Shown here in pieces: positions 1 through 12,012 of a stretch of DNA of 64,000 nt. The notes under the pieces were generated by a model. It saw nothing but the letters and a program-made list of their open reading frames with translations, was not told where the DNA came from and ran no database searches. The stretch spans positions 87,923,660-87,987,659 of the forward strand of contig OZ010572.1 in assembly GCA_963932145.1 (NCBI GenBank), in the 5' to 3' direction. Made by a program: the position numbers and the translations under genes. Source of the DNA: Acanthosepion lycidas (Eukaryota > Mollusca > Cephalopoda > Sepiida > Sepiidae). How positions within the stretch are numbered: the stretch's first letter is position 1; each line of letters opens with the position of its first letter.

Positions 1-390
1 CAAAAGTCTGACCTTTCTATCATCGGACCAGTTTGCACAATCAATCTTATACAAATCTACAGAAATACAACAAAAAAGTTAACTCTTTTTCTGGTAGATA
101 GTGAAATTCTGCAATCGTATTGACGATAGCATCTTTAGAATATCCATTCTTATTATTCATGGACATTTTCTGTTCTACCAACATTTCCATGAGTTTTTCG
201 AATATTTTTTTGTGTCATTTTTGCTGTTTGTCTTGGTGTTTGACCATTTCAAGTAGTGACGTTTTAAATTTTGACTTTTTTTCAATGAAGCCTTGTTGAA
301 TTTTATCGTGCAATTTTGGTGATATCTTTTTTTCACTAAAATTGTTCTGGTGAATGTTTCCTTGATCTGTAGCCAAATTCTAGACACCAA
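1..390 (-). pseudogene. Gypsy-type LTR retrotransposon gag-like fragment, cut by window edge
   Basis: Read on the minus strand, the segment at about 80-137 gives KDAIVNTIAEFHYLPEKEL, and after a frame change the segment at about 5-60 gives DLYKIDCANWSDDRKVRLL. Both resemble the conserved N-terminal part of gag proteins of Gypsy-type elements in invertebrates, in which a short coiled-coil region precedes an EF-Y-P block and a D-C-W block. The upstream part (about 150-390) is Lys/Gln-rich, as expected for the coiled coil. At least one frameshift separates the two blocks, so it is a relic. The rest of the element would lie beyond position 1. No LTR was identified. The family assignment is from motif memory. 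Confidence 0.65.
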
Positions 391-2529
391 AATGTCACAC
401 TAGTGATGTTTTCTGATTTTGGGTAAATCCTCATAAAAATTTTGAACTCGTACAAACTTTAAACAAGTAGAATTTTGCACATTCAATTTTTTTTTATTTT
501 TTTTTATTTTTTTTTTTTTTTTTTTTTACACAAGTAAAATAAATTTACATCATACGTAGGCATTATTATGATCTATAGATTTTAGTTTTACTGATTGTTT
601 AAAATCAATAAATTTCTATATCTTTTTATCATTAGTATCTGGAATGGAAAATTAAGTTTTAAACAAAAAAAAAAATTCCAAAGAATTGTTTCTGGAATTG
701 GAAATTAGGTTAAAACTTCTCCAATTCCAATACCCTCAATAGGTTCCAATATTTCCAATTTTAATTAATCATCCCATCGCTAATAAAAATTACTATCTTG
801 GAGGAAATTTTGATTTAGGTTTGGTAACAAATCTGAAATAATGCTTTTAGGCTCTCCTCAGTTCTTTGCTTCACTACTAAAATATCTGGAGGATTTTGTT
901 TAGTTTGTTTTATGGCATATCAACCTTTTCCAGGTTATTAATGCTGGATTCTGTTTTGATAAACATTAGAAAAGAAGACATAGTTTTAGTTTACATGAAA
1001 CTCAAAAAGCTAGACATGGGTTTGGTTTGCACAAGTTGAAAAGGTAGACATTGGTACAGTAAACTAGCCCCTTTGTAGGTGGATTTACCCGTCTGTGCAG
1101 AGATGTGTTCGGCATATTCTTGACTCCTCTAATCAACTGAGCGAATTATCTGGAAGAGAGTGTCCTTAGTTAACCAGTGTCTTTGACAGGGTGACATGCC
1201 ACTTATTTGTAGTAAAGAAATGTTAGTAATATTACAAAGGAATTGATTTCATTGAACATAAAGTTTTTAATTAATTTGACCACATTACCAACTCTGCCAG
1301 AAAGCTGGGTAAAGTGACAAGGAGTTAATGTACTATAAGATTGGTTAGATAATATATTGATTTTGTTGCTTCAACTTTTAACTTTCTCAGTATAAATTGA
1401 TTGTAAACAAAGTTAACTATTTTCTATACAATTAATAAAAATGCTATATATAAATAATTGAAATGTATGCCAATATCAAATAACCTCTTTACTGTGCAGA
1501 AGAAGATAAAATATAGTTATAAGAATTTATTATAGGTATCCATCATCACTATCAGTATATATTGATTGATGATCTCCACACTATCATTTACTCTTTAAGA
1601 GTAATTTTTATCATCATCAATTTTATATAAATTTATTTTACATAACTTTTTTTTACCTGACTTCAAGAATGAACTTCAGATTTTGAAACCTTTAGTCTAT
1701 TACTTATCTATATCATAAATACCAACAATAGCTTAGATTTAATTTGGAGTTGAAGCTTGTTGTTCAAAATAGTTCTGAAGCTGACATGGGAAGGACAAAT
1801 CTGAAAAATGAAAATTGACTTACTTTTATAGTTGCTGGATTGCCTCACATTTTTTGTGTTCCAGATTCAATATGAAAATTATCCCATCTTAAGGAAGAAA
1901 CAGTGCTTGTCATTTTGGTGGGCTTAAGATAAAGTTTAAAGTTGTCTTTCACAAAAATTTCTAAGTTGAAATGGATGAAATACCAGAGAAATCCAACATT
2001 AAAAAAAAAAAAAAAAAAAAAAATGAAAAAAGTCACCTTCCTGTAGAGCAATGCCTCATCTTTAATAATCAGTTGGTTTCATATCTCTGTTCCCATACAA
2101 CTCAAAGCTGAAATAGGTACATGCTAATCAAAAAGATGGTCTGCATCATCCATTTTGTGTTGTCATTTAGTCTAACCTACTAAAATTTGTATTGCTAACT
2201 GGATGAATGAGCATCACCAGTTAAATCCTATCTTTAGGCAATGGATATTTCACAGTTTAAATCTTATTATTCTTTAAAGTGGCCTTTTAAAACAGTATAA
2301 AATATTTATTCATTGTATTTTGTCTACACTGTCACAGTCAAATCAGTTTTGCCTCAGCTGTTGTTTCTATGCATTCAACCCAAGTGGCTTGTATACCAGT
2401 TGCTGTGTGACTGTGCATATACTGTAAGGGGGGTCAGAGTTCAAATAGTTAAAAATATAAAACTGAATTCATATTATATTGGTACCTTCACAGAAACACA
2501 ATACCTAAGGTTTAAATTGAATTTTTAAA
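391..2529. other. AT-rich intergenic DNA without recognised gene
   Basis: Holds T-rich runs near 486-528 and a pure A run at about 2001-2023. A slightly GC-richer block at about 1020-1200 was read in all frames without a recognisable protein; it could be untranslated or LTR sequence of the neighbouring gag relic, but nothing proves this. Confidence 0.6.
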
Positions 2530-4010
2530 AATGAAAAATCTTTCTTGAAGCTTTTATTTTAGTTTTAGTTTCAAGCTAATTGATTAAATTTAATATTTCC
2601 AGTAAGCAAAATGCTTTTCTATATTTCAAAACTAATTTAAATTGACTGGAATTTGTTTTGAAATTGCTAAAATCAGCAATTTTAGCATTCTTTTTATCTG
2701 TCATCACACTGTAATTCTCTTTATTAAAAAAATCTTTCAAAAAATAAAATATACTTTTTTGTAACTTTATTTGAGGAATATTAGCTGATTTAAAATATAA
2801 TAAATCTGGTTTGAAACAAATATTACTTACTTTAAGTTTAAAATATTGCAGAAATGCATTTTTTTAACATGGTTGTAGGTGTTAACATCTTGACTGACAA
2901 ATCGAATTTTATCTCAATTTTTCTATGGTGGCATATCAGTTAAATTTATTTGAGAAATATAATGCGAGTGCCTTTTTTATATAGTTTTTAACTACTCAGT
3001 AATATTAAAAATTTATGAAAAATAGTCTGTGTAATCAAATGTTTTATTGAATTTTAAGTATTTTAGCTTTAAATTTACTATAATTACCACACTTATTTTC
3101 TGATAATGTCATGTATGGTCATTTGTATTTACAAAAATTGGCACATTTATACACACACACACACACACATACACAAAAAAAAAAAAAAAATTCAAAATTT
3201 TTTTAAAAATAATGGGAGTTGGTGAATTTTAGGAAGCTTTTTCCATCTATGATTAGTAAATATAGTTTTTACTTGATACCAATATCACCTAACTGGTACA
3301 AATTCACACACAATTTTAAAAGATTTAAAATTTTATAAATTATTATTTTTAAAATAAAAAAAATGAAAACTATTCTTGTAATAGTGTCCAGAATATATTT
3401 TATTCCTAAAAGTAATTAAAACCTTTCTAATTAAATAATGTCTTAGTTTTATTGCATTTTTTTTAAGATTCAGAACAGCTTTTAGGTAGCTGAGTGTACT
3501 GTTTTACAAAAAAATAAAAATGATAATTTAAATTATTCAAGGAGTTCTATTTATAACTAATATAAACATTAAGCAGTACAAAAATGAATTTCTTGAAATT
3601 TCATAAAAACAAATAAGTGGGGAAAAAACATGTTAAGAAATTGTTTTTACCAAGATTTTCTAAAAAAAGAAACATTTTGAAAATAATTTATTTCATTTGG
3701 GATTAAGTCCTGAAAGTTTCATTAAAATCTGACAATTATTTAATTTCTGTAAGAATTTTCAAAGCAAAAAAGATGCTAAAATTTCCTATACTAATCTTTG
3801 CACCAGCTGATGCAGGAAAAACAAAATTTTTGACCAAAATTTGTAACTTTCTAAAAAAAAAAAAAAAAAAAAAAAAGGATCAAAATCAATTTAATATTAA
3901 AAAAAATCATTTAGTCTTTCCTCTTAATAATAACATTTTGATTATAAGACTGTTTTTATTAAATTTAAACTAGCTGAAATCAATTGTTTTCAAGTGAAAA
4001 CAACTCAATT
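2530..4010 (+). repeat. Dispersed repeat family R1, copy 1 (longest)
   Basis: This stretch aligns by eye over most of its length with 35650-36760 on the plus strand and with 29720-30960 on the minus strand. Shared landmarks in order are TTGAAGCTTTTATTTTAGTTT, AATATTGCAGAAATGCATTTTT, a TATGGTGG/TGTGGTGG box, TTTGGCTTTAAATTTACTAT (or TTAGCTTTAAATTTACTAT), TTATTTTCTGATAATGT, and CCTGAAAGTTTCATTA close to the 3' side. No long reading frame is conserved between copies, so it is probably a non-autonomous element or a decayed non-coding part of a larger one. Ends are not resolved. It carries an (AC)n run at 3150-3170 and an A run at 3854-3878. Confidence 0.75.
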
Positions 4011-4049
4011 TTGACTACTTTTTAGGTGCTTTTGTAACTTTGCACACAC

Positions 4050-4256
4050 CAATTTTTTTTAAGAATCCAGTTTCCATTTTGCCTCTGTGTTAGCAAGAAC
4101 TATAAACAAATCTCAAGACCAAATATGTCAAAAAGTTGAAATTTGGCTCCAGAAAGAAATATTTATGCATGGTCAGTTGTATGTTGCATGCTCAAAAGTA
4201 AGAAATCCTAAGAATTTATTCTTTGCTGTTAAAAAGGAAAAAAAGAAATTCTCTTA
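4050..4256 (+). pseudogene. Helitron-type PIF1 helicase C-terminal fragment
   Basis: One plus-strand frame reads TINKSQDQICQKVEIWLQKE followed by FMHGQLYVACSKVRNPKNLF. This corresponds to the last conserved helicase motifs of PIF1-like proteins (the TINKSQGQT block, then the HGQLYVA-SR block), which in animals are most often carried by Helitron RepHel proteins. The preceding 20 residues (RIQFPF) sit in another frame, so the copy is broken. The rest of the helicase and the Rep domain are not visible. It lies directly after R1 copy 1 and directly before the pogo relic. A domesticated or cellular PIF1 exon is a less likely alternative because of the frameshift and the lack of other exons. Confidence 0.78.
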
Positions 4257-4264
4257 AAAATATT

Positions 4265-5417
4265 GTTTACCATTAGTTTATTGAGCACTTTTAGTGGTTA
4301 AGTGGGTAGATCCCAGTTGTTCTGAAGCAACTTATAGCATATTCTGATTTATCCTGAATTTCCTTCAACAGTGAAAATAGTATTCATGGAAAGTGTTTCT
4401 TTAGTTGAGTAGTGTAAAACATTCTACCTACTTCCACTTGGTTAACACTTTCCACCATGCAGCTTTCATTGGAATCATGTCCAAGGGCTGAAGTAGATGT
4501 GTGCTGTTTGGTGGTAAAAAGATCATGCATATCCAGTTCTGTTCACATACCTCAATGACATCGGCTGAGTGATGTGAACAGAGATTGTCTCTGATAAAGA
4601 CTCTTGAAGCCTCATTTGGTAGTTGACTAAAGTAAGGCAGAGTCTGCCTTCAATGACTGTCTTTGAAGCATCGTGCCACCTAGATTTTGTCCTATTATAT
4701 CTTGTGCTGATGGGCTCTCTCATTATCCATGAGTTGATCAAGCAGTCTACTTTATAAATAACATAGGGAAGGAACTGACCATTTGTTGCACAAGCAAACA
4801 AGTGAAACTGCAGACTTATGTGTTCATTATTTTCTCTTCATACTTAGTCCCTTTCCTGCAAATCATTAGCTTCTCCTTTGAATCATCTGTTAAATTTGTC
4901 TCATTTTAATTGATGAAATTCTCAGGTGGAACTTCTCTCAATAATTTCTTTAAATTTTTATAAAATTTGTTCACAGTATTAAGAGAAACTACTGCTTTTT
5001 TTTCTTTTTATAATTTGACACATTCACAATGGCATCTATTTTTTCCTGCATTCCTAGGCAAAAAAAAAAAAAAATGATCGGACCCATATTGTCTTTGAAA
5101 TATGCACAACATCAACCAGCGTTATCTAAGAAAACTTACACAAATAATGTTAAATCCAAATTGTTGAAAGCATAGCCATGATCAGCAAAGGTGGCCAGGT
5201 GCTGGGAAATGGACAGCTCCGTTTCTGGAAGTAAGACTGGTCTACATCCTAATTCCAATGTGCCATGTTCTGGACATATGATCATGGAAGGTCCAGTGAG
5301 GTATATGAAGAATTCTTGCAAACCTTCTGCAGGGTTCTCCTTCATGTCATTAGGGGAGTAAAGCTTCATCTTGGGGTTTCTTTTTCTCTTGTAATTTTGT
5401 ACCATCTGTACAAACAT
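4265..5417 (-). pseudogene. pogo/Tigger-like DDE transposase relic
   Basis: Read on the minus strand from 5417 down. An N-terminal psq-type region (MVQNYKRKRNP, then GCRPVLLPETELSISQHLA and DHGYAF) is followed by VNKFYKNLKKLLREVPPENF, ETNLTDDSKEKLMICRKGTK, MFACATNGQFLP, STRYNRTKSRW, FLPPNSTHLLQPLD, MKAAWWKVLTKWK and finally CFRTTGIYPLN near 4300. This order is the standard layout of pogo-like transposases with HTH and DDE_1 domains. Several frame changes, internal stops and an A run at about 5060-5074 break it. The usual catalytic D-N-S-S-H block reads as SETISVHIT, so the middle acidic residue is lost. It is therefore inactive. No terminal inverted repeats were found. Confidence 0.88.
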
Positions 5418-6269
5418 AAGTAAATATAATCAACACCTAGATATAATGTGAATTTTAAATAATTGTGAGTAAAATTTATGTACTGTATAATATTAATGAA
5501 ACATTGTTTTTACTATATAACGTTATCTTTCAATGCTTCTAGTGGGTACAACCATTAGAAAGAGTAATATATTGTAATGCTAACTTTGGGAGATTTAAGC
5601 TAGAACATTTTATCACAGAGCAAAATTAGCATTGCTTTGTATAGCCTTGGCTATCAGTGCCTGCTAATTTACAGCCTTCTATCTCCACTCACAAATAAGT
5701 TTATCTATAAAAATGCTATGAAACTATGAATTACAGACATAGATGAACATGTAAATTTTATAAAGGTGGTGTGGGGAATGCTAGATTTTGGATAGTGTTT
5801 TAAAAGTCAGCTTACCATACATCCAGATTTGGGCAGGTCTTTTCTGGTTATATATGTTTGGAGGTGTGAGGGTTGGCAGCCCTGAAGCTTAATGGATGTT
5901 GAGTGATCAAAAGACTTTATAATAGAAAAAAACTAAATCTATAATAGAAAATGAAAACTATTTCAATTTGAGTCTTAGAAATTATGGTAAGCTTAGTTAA
6001 AAGACAAGAATCTTCAACAATGATTTAGAAAAATGGATCATTCTGTTTTTTATGAATAACTCATATTTCTTGAATTAGTTTAAAACAGGATAGTTTACTA
6101 TCAACAGCACATTGATATATATGTAAATAATTTCTTATTTGCCAATTGAAAAATATCATTTTATTTATATATAAGGTCATTTCATGGATATTCTCAGTGT
6201 CTGTTTCTTGGTTTACAAAACTCTGGAGAATCCTTCAATTTGAATTTGGCAGCAGGATACTGAAACCAC
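5418..6269. other. AT-rich DNA, no gene recognised
   Basis: Low-complexity AT-rich sequence. A short GC-richer patch at about 5760-5890 yields no recognisable protein. The upstream part and left inverted repeat of the Tc1 relic that follows should lie here but could not be identified. Confidence 0.6.
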
Positions 6270-6905
6270 TGCTAATTTTTAAGTAGAAACTGAAGTGTTT
6301 AATCTAATCTAGATTAGACTATCAAAGTTGGTCTGTTGATCACAGGAACCAGGTCATTTTCAGTAATGAATCAAAATTCTATATTTCCTCCAGTGATTGT
6401 GGACCCTGTGTTTGAGAGATGCCATGCCAAATGTGTATGTGTAAAAAAAAAGTGGGCAGGGTGAAATTCTCTCTATCTGTGATTGTTTGGGGTTCTGTGT
6501 CTGTATCTGGTGTCAGAAAGATCTGTTTCTTGAAAAGGTCAGTTAATACTTCTCTCTATCAGGATGTCCTAGGTCATTTCTTTATCCTATGCATTGAGGA
6601 CAAGTTTGTGGACAATGAATTCATCTCCCAGCATTACTTTACTCCATCTCCATGCAGTAAAATCTATAAAAGAAAGGTTTAGAGAAAAGAGGGTAATTGT
6701 TCTTGTTTAGCTTGAAAGTAGCACAGATTCAAATCCTGTAGAAAATTTATAGGGGATCATGAAAAGGAGATTAAGAAAATATTATCCACCAAACTTGCTA
6801 TTATTGAAGTGTGGGAATCTGTGACACCAGAGGATTGTTGTAGATTAATTTGTTAGTTAAAGAGTAAATGCAAAAGGTGCTACAACAAAGTATTAATGTG
6901 GTAAT
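6270..6905 (+). pseudogene. Tc1-like transposase relic, C-terminal two thirds
   Basis: Plus-strand frames give WSVDHRNQVIFSNESKF at about 6329-6380, VIVWGSVSVSGVRKICFLK at about 6480-6535, SLYQDVLGHF, EDKFVDNEFISQH, and downstream NPVENL, a stop, then GIMKRRLRKY at about 6735-6780. This is the Tc1 order: W-S-V-D/FSDESKF, VMVWG, YQ-ILE-F, FQQD, NPIENLWG. The first catalytic Asp (FSDES) is Asn here, and the second (QQD) is replaced in QHY. The third acidic residue in the NP-EN block remains. Stops and frame changes are present. The element is dead. The HTH region and inverted repeats were not found. Confidence 0.9.
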
Positions 6906-8085
6906 ACAGTTCTTCAAAGTTTGTCTTCATTAATAAATACGTTGTCTTGATTAAAAAAAAAAAAGTTTTTTTTTTTTTTTTTTATTACTAGCTATAACAA
7001 TATTCAATGTTTTTAAATTTTCACCTTTCAAAGAAAACCTGGTTTGTTGGTGAAATGCAACTAGGTTATTTTTGAATTGATATCTTTAACTGTCCAATTT
7101 TAAAAGAATTCAAGCAAGAAATATGAAAGTTATTCGCAAAACCAGAATATTCCATTCTTCTAAGTTGTTGTTATATATAGCAGATTCACCATAAGTTGTT
7201 TCTTAATTTAATATTTCATTAATAAATTCACTGGATACAATAAATCTTTTTTATAGTTATTAAAATTAGCTAACTACATAAGAAATTTGTTGATCTTTGT
7301 GGGAATTCGAAACCTGAATTCTATAAACAGAAATTTCAATTTTTTCTTTAATTTTTTCTTTAATTTTCTATTTAATTTAAATATGTATGATTTTATATTC
7401 TATTAATGATACAAGACATTCTAAAATTATTTATTAAACTTGGAGATAGTTTTAATAATACCCTTAGCATTTCTAAAGCAGGTTGCTGAAGATGTAACAA
7501 TAATCAACAAAGATGCTATTATAAGTATGCCTGATATATTTTTTATCTTTTTATGTTCTTTATTAAGCATAAGTGATTATAGCCCTTGTCACAAAACATT
7601 GAAACCTAATAATATTATTTAAAATATTTATTTTAATTTTAGGATGTTTTACAAAGTGAGATTCAGTAAACATTGGTAGTTACTTTTGTATAAAAAGAAC
7701 TTTTCAAATTTTCAGAATTTATTCTCAGTTCATAGTTTGATAAATTGAATGCTAGTTTTATTTGTGATTTTATTTCATTAGTAATCTTTATCTCATAGTG
7801 AATCACTCCTGTAATAATGTAATGAATTGTTAATCTTATGTTCATTTAACTATTTAATATAGTTTAGCCTATGAGATTAATTTGTAGTTTTGCAATGAAA
7901 AGATCTATTCCATTTAAAAGTTAATGTCTATGATAATAACTTTTTTTTTTAATTTTCTTTATTTTAATTTCTTTATATCAATTGGCTGAAGTAAATGTAA
8001 TGTAAGAGAAAAACATCAAATTCTTTTCCACATTTGAATAGGAAGTTATGTATAAATTTTGGATAGAGTATATCTCTAAAAGGTC
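6906..8085. other. AT-rich DNA, no gene recognised
   Basis: A and T runs at about 6953-6983. Short open frames here show no conserved motif. Confidence 0.6.
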
Positions 8086-8240
8086 AATATGAATAAAGAC
8101 AAAGGGAAGACTTATATTAGCCAATGTGTTTTGTCCCCTGAGGGACTTTATTAATGCAAATGCATCTGCCTTAATAAAGTCTATCAGAGGAGGAAACGTG
8201 TCAACTAGAATAAATTTTTCTTTTGGCTTTATACATAGGA
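8086..8240. repeat. Imperfect foldback (inverted repeat with ~75-80 bp arms)
   Basis: The sequence from about 8086 to 8163 matches the reverse complement of about 8164-8240 at roughly three quarters of positions, centred on a TGCAAATGCA core. The best-matching parts are the GACTTTATTAA/TTAATAAAGTC arms near the centre and ATAAAG-CAAA near the ends. Because of this symmetry, open frames on both strands encode similar peptides (DFINANASALIKSIRG and DFIKADAFALIKSLRG). It could be an old foldback MITE. Confidence 0.65.
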
Positions 8241-8243
8241 AAT

Positions 8244-8276
<33 letters not shown>
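8244..8276. repeat. (TA)n(CA)n compound microsatellite
   Basis: Alternating TA then CA immediately after the foldback. Confidence 0.95.
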
Positions 8277-10289
8277 TTAATATCCACTTCTCTATTTCTA
8301 ATATCTACATGGAATCTTTTGAAAAACCTGCCTTAAAAATGACTTAGTTGAAACATTTGATGGAACTTAGATATGTGAATAATACCATTTGTGCTCTGGC
8401 CACACCAAAAGGATATACAAAGTCCAAGTGATTGATAGGAATCATTTTTGAAGAGTGAGAAAAAGAAGTTGTATACATTAGCTTTTAAGATAAGTGCTTA
8501 AGTCAGGCCTTCATACAATTCAGTGTGGGGCTCTTTGCTTATAAAGAACGATTTTGAGAGCAGTCTCATGTACAAAAAATATATAATCATTTGTATTACA
8601 GGTGTTGCTTGTAAATGAGTTGGTCTGATCAGTATACATGTCAACATATCTTTTCTATTTATAACCATTTATTTAACCTTGCTTAAAATACAGACTAAAA
8701 TGGCATCAGTCATCCAAACAACTTTTTGAGTGATAATAACACATCTTGAAATAACAGAAGGTATCAAAATTGCTTTCTTTGAAAATGAATGCCTTTGGCT
8801 TGTTAGCTATTCAGATAGCCTATTTAAAGTTTGATTATGAGTTTGAATTCCTCAGATATCGTTTCCATGTATTTTCCTGATTGTTAATGTTTGATAAAAT
8901 TATTAATAATGAAGACTAGTTTGAGTAAATGTTTATTCTTTGCAAAGTTACTATTTCCTCATATTTTCCCTTTTAATAGTTATATTGCTAAGTTGTTTAC
9001 TATATTTGATTTAAATGCTTTGTTTGTAACTATTTTTATGACAAATTGACTTTAGAAGCAGTACTATTAACAAAATTATTATCAATGTAAATAATAATTA
9101 CCTAAAAAGATTGATAGCATTGTTAATAGTAAAATAAGAGCTTCATTTATAAATTTCAGATATGATTTCAATAGATATTTTCTAAACTTAGCTTTAGACT
9201 GTTATTAAATCATAATAATAGTGCACTCATTATAAATTGAATTGCAGTAGCCTGCAAGATTAGCCTGCTCGTTATCACTCTATAACAAATACCATAATAT
9301 AATTACCATATACATCACTTTAAAATTAAATCAAAATTTGCATCATAATAAATTATAAAAATCTTGCATTTCATTTTTACTTCATTGAAAAAGAAAAGAA
9401 CAAAAACATTTGCTTTTTTTTTTTGGCAATCAACCATAAAGTTATGCTGCATTATTTAAATGAATTCCTCATTTTTCTATTTTTCTTTTACAAATTCAAG
9501 TGTTAGTGTAAAAAAGAAAAAAGAAAAGGTAGTAGTTGGTAATCCATGTTATGTACCACTGTTTGTCATTAAGAGATGAAGAATTTTTCAACTATATGAA
9601 TGAAATGACTATAAATTGCAGTGTGAAAGATTTATTTATTTCAGACATTTACTTCTAAACTTGAACCATACCAATCAAGGTTTCTAATATGTCTTTCATT
9701 GCAACCATATCATAAATTCAAACTAAATTACAAAGTTGATAGAAACATACAATTATGTATGTGTGTTTTTGTGTTTTACTAGATTTCAAACTTGATATGT
9801 ATTCACATTATTTCTAGACAAAATTGCACATTTATTTGAGGAAAGTGTTTTTTAAAAACTCAATAATAGCACTTTTAACAAATACTTGTAATTTTTCAGA
9901 AGTAAATTATGTTTAGAATCAGTTATTTCAAGAGTTTGAGGGTTATATATTATAATTAATAATATATCTAATGTGGATTTTATATTGAAAATTTGATGAC
10001 AATTTATTAACTCACAAACAATCCAAGTTTCAATATAAAATTTTATGAAATGTCCAGATAAACTGCTCATTCTATTGCATAATTTTGTTTAATTAGTCAA
10101 ATGATTATTGCCCTGGTTTATTAATAGAATAATCTCTATGTGGCATGGGTATTTTTGTGTTGTATTTAAATAGGCGTACCATAATTTCCAATCCTCAGAT
10201 TGGAACAGTTTTCTATTTAATAAAAAGTTAAGGTTTAAACCTCTTGTTTTCATTACATCATACTCTTTAAGCTTTGAAGCAACCCCACA
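8277..10289. other. AT-rich DNA, no gene recognised
   Basis: Read in all frames without a conserved domain. No repeat boundary is clear. A T run lies at about 9414-9424. Confidence 0.6.
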
Positions 10290-12012
10290 ATTCTAACAAT
10301 ATAATTGTGGTGGTGGGGGCTGCATTCCAACTTTCCAGAGGCAAGACTCCATCTTCTCAAGGTAAATCCTGACCTCTGAAACTAGTATTAATCTCTCAGT
10401 GCAGGAACTTGCAATTCTAGACTACTTGGTCCTAGTAGTAAAACCTTTGAAATTGCTACAGCGACAGACTTGGTACCTACATAAAGATTTCTCATGTAGC
10501 AGAGACCATTAAAACAAGGATCCTGATTTCTTGTTCATGTGCTTTTGTGTGGTCCTTGTTCACAGAACCCTATTTCATCTTCACTCTCTATCATCCACAG
10601 GATAACGAAACTGTAATGTTTAACAAAATAACTGAGAAAGTTGATATCCACTCTGATTATCCTTCAGTTAGCATTCATATTTGTGGTGACTGAAATATTC
10701 ACTGCAGAGTGGTTAGTCCACTTGAACAAAGCCAATGAAGAAGTCAGACACTGCTGAGACTTCTCCATCACTTACAATCTGACACATATTGATAAGCCCA
10801 CTCATGTTTCTGATACAACAGGATATCATGCAAACCTCCTCACTCTTCTTCACACCCTCCACTGAAGTATGCTCCACCAAAGTCTTACCTTAACTGGGTA
10901 CATTCAATCATTCACTGGTTAGTGTTAAAGTTGATGCCAAACAAAAGCATCCTCTGATGTGCCATTTCATAGAATAATTTTTGGGACAGCTTCAGATCTT
11001 ACATGGTGGAAGTTCTTTTAGCATTCTTCAAATATAGAGCCCCCAGAACTGCTGCCCTTATCTCTGAATGGATCCTTTCTGGCATGGAAACTTTTATTAT
11101 TATTCCAACAAAATCTGAATAACCATCCCTGGTTCACTCTTGAATGTGCTGCAGCTATAGCTCATTGTAGCCACTACTACAATATTTATCACATGGAATG
11201 GTGTAGTAGGGCTCTTACTGCATTCAGAACTTTCTGCAATCATTGCAAAAGAGTTCTAGAAAATGAAAAGTGCAACTATGCACAAGCAGTCCAAGCCAAG
11301 GTCAAAAGCAAATGACTTGGGTCTTGTGTGTTCTGGAAAATTTCTAATTAAATTCTCAATAGTGTCAAAGTGTCAGTACCTATAATTTTTGCCTCCAATT
11401 CCATGTTAGATGACTAGGATCATTCCATTTTCAACCCCCCCACTACACAGAGTACAAACTTAGTAATATTTCTATCACAGCCAGAAGTCTCAAGAGTCAT
11501 CAAAAGCCTTGACCCTAAAAAGGCTATGGGTCCAGATAAAATCCCACTGATTGTCCATAAGAATATTAACCCTGGATTATCCCTAATCTTAGCAAAATTC
11601 TTTAGCTGTTTACTGAAGGATAAATCCTTGCCAAGTCTGTAGAAGGTGTCCAAGTGTATGCTGCTTTCAAGGATGCAGGTGAGTCCTCATGCCCATCTCA
11701 GTATTAGCCCATCATCCTCTTTAGTGTCATCAGCAAACTCTTTGAGGCTATAATGCAACCTCAACAGAGACAACTTCTTGATTGATAAACAATCTGGATT
11801 TCAATCAGTTCGGTCCACTGCTGATATCCTGTCATTGCTCACAGAATCTATGAGGCATTATACAATAAATACATCACTACAATCTTAACCTGTTCAAGTC
11901 TAGGGTAGACTGCTATCTTTCCCATATATCCTTTTTAAACTGCACCTCAGTAACCCCCTATTTTGAGTGGCTCTTGGGCCTTATATAGGGTAACCATTAG
12001 TAAAAAACAAAA
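10290..12012 (+). pseudogene. CR1/jockey-like LINE relic, internally deleted
   Basis: Plus-strand frames show the end of an exonuclease-endonuclease domain (YHPQDNETVMF; HICGD then a stop and NIHC; DKPTHVSDTTGYHANLLTLL at about 10790-10850). The linker and start of the reverse transcriptase follow (SLVSVKVDAKQKH; SLDPKKAMGPDKIPLIV at about 11500-11555). The RT body with its catalytic motif is missing: after the box at about 11800-11870 the sequence jumps to a typical C-terminal tail (NLNLFKSRVDCYLSHIS at about 11885-11935). Such apurinic-endonuclease plus RT proteins belong to the CR1/jockey group of LINEs. Many stops and frameshifts make it inactive. The tail differs from that of the relics at 26740 and 43020, which suggests a sister subfamily. 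Confidence 0.87.

Noticed and set aside
3773-3973. Open frame containing ADAGKTKF, reminiscent of a Walker A motif near a helicase fragment
   Set aside because: It lies in the R1 repeat; the other R1 copies do not keep the frame or the motif.
6299-6316. Short palindrome TCTAATCTAGATTAGA as a regulatory site
   Set aside because: It lies inside the Tc1 relic and is short enough to occur by chance in AT-rich DNA.
11420-11653. Minus-strand open frame of 77 codons
   Set aside because: Antisense shadow of the plus-strand LINE relic.
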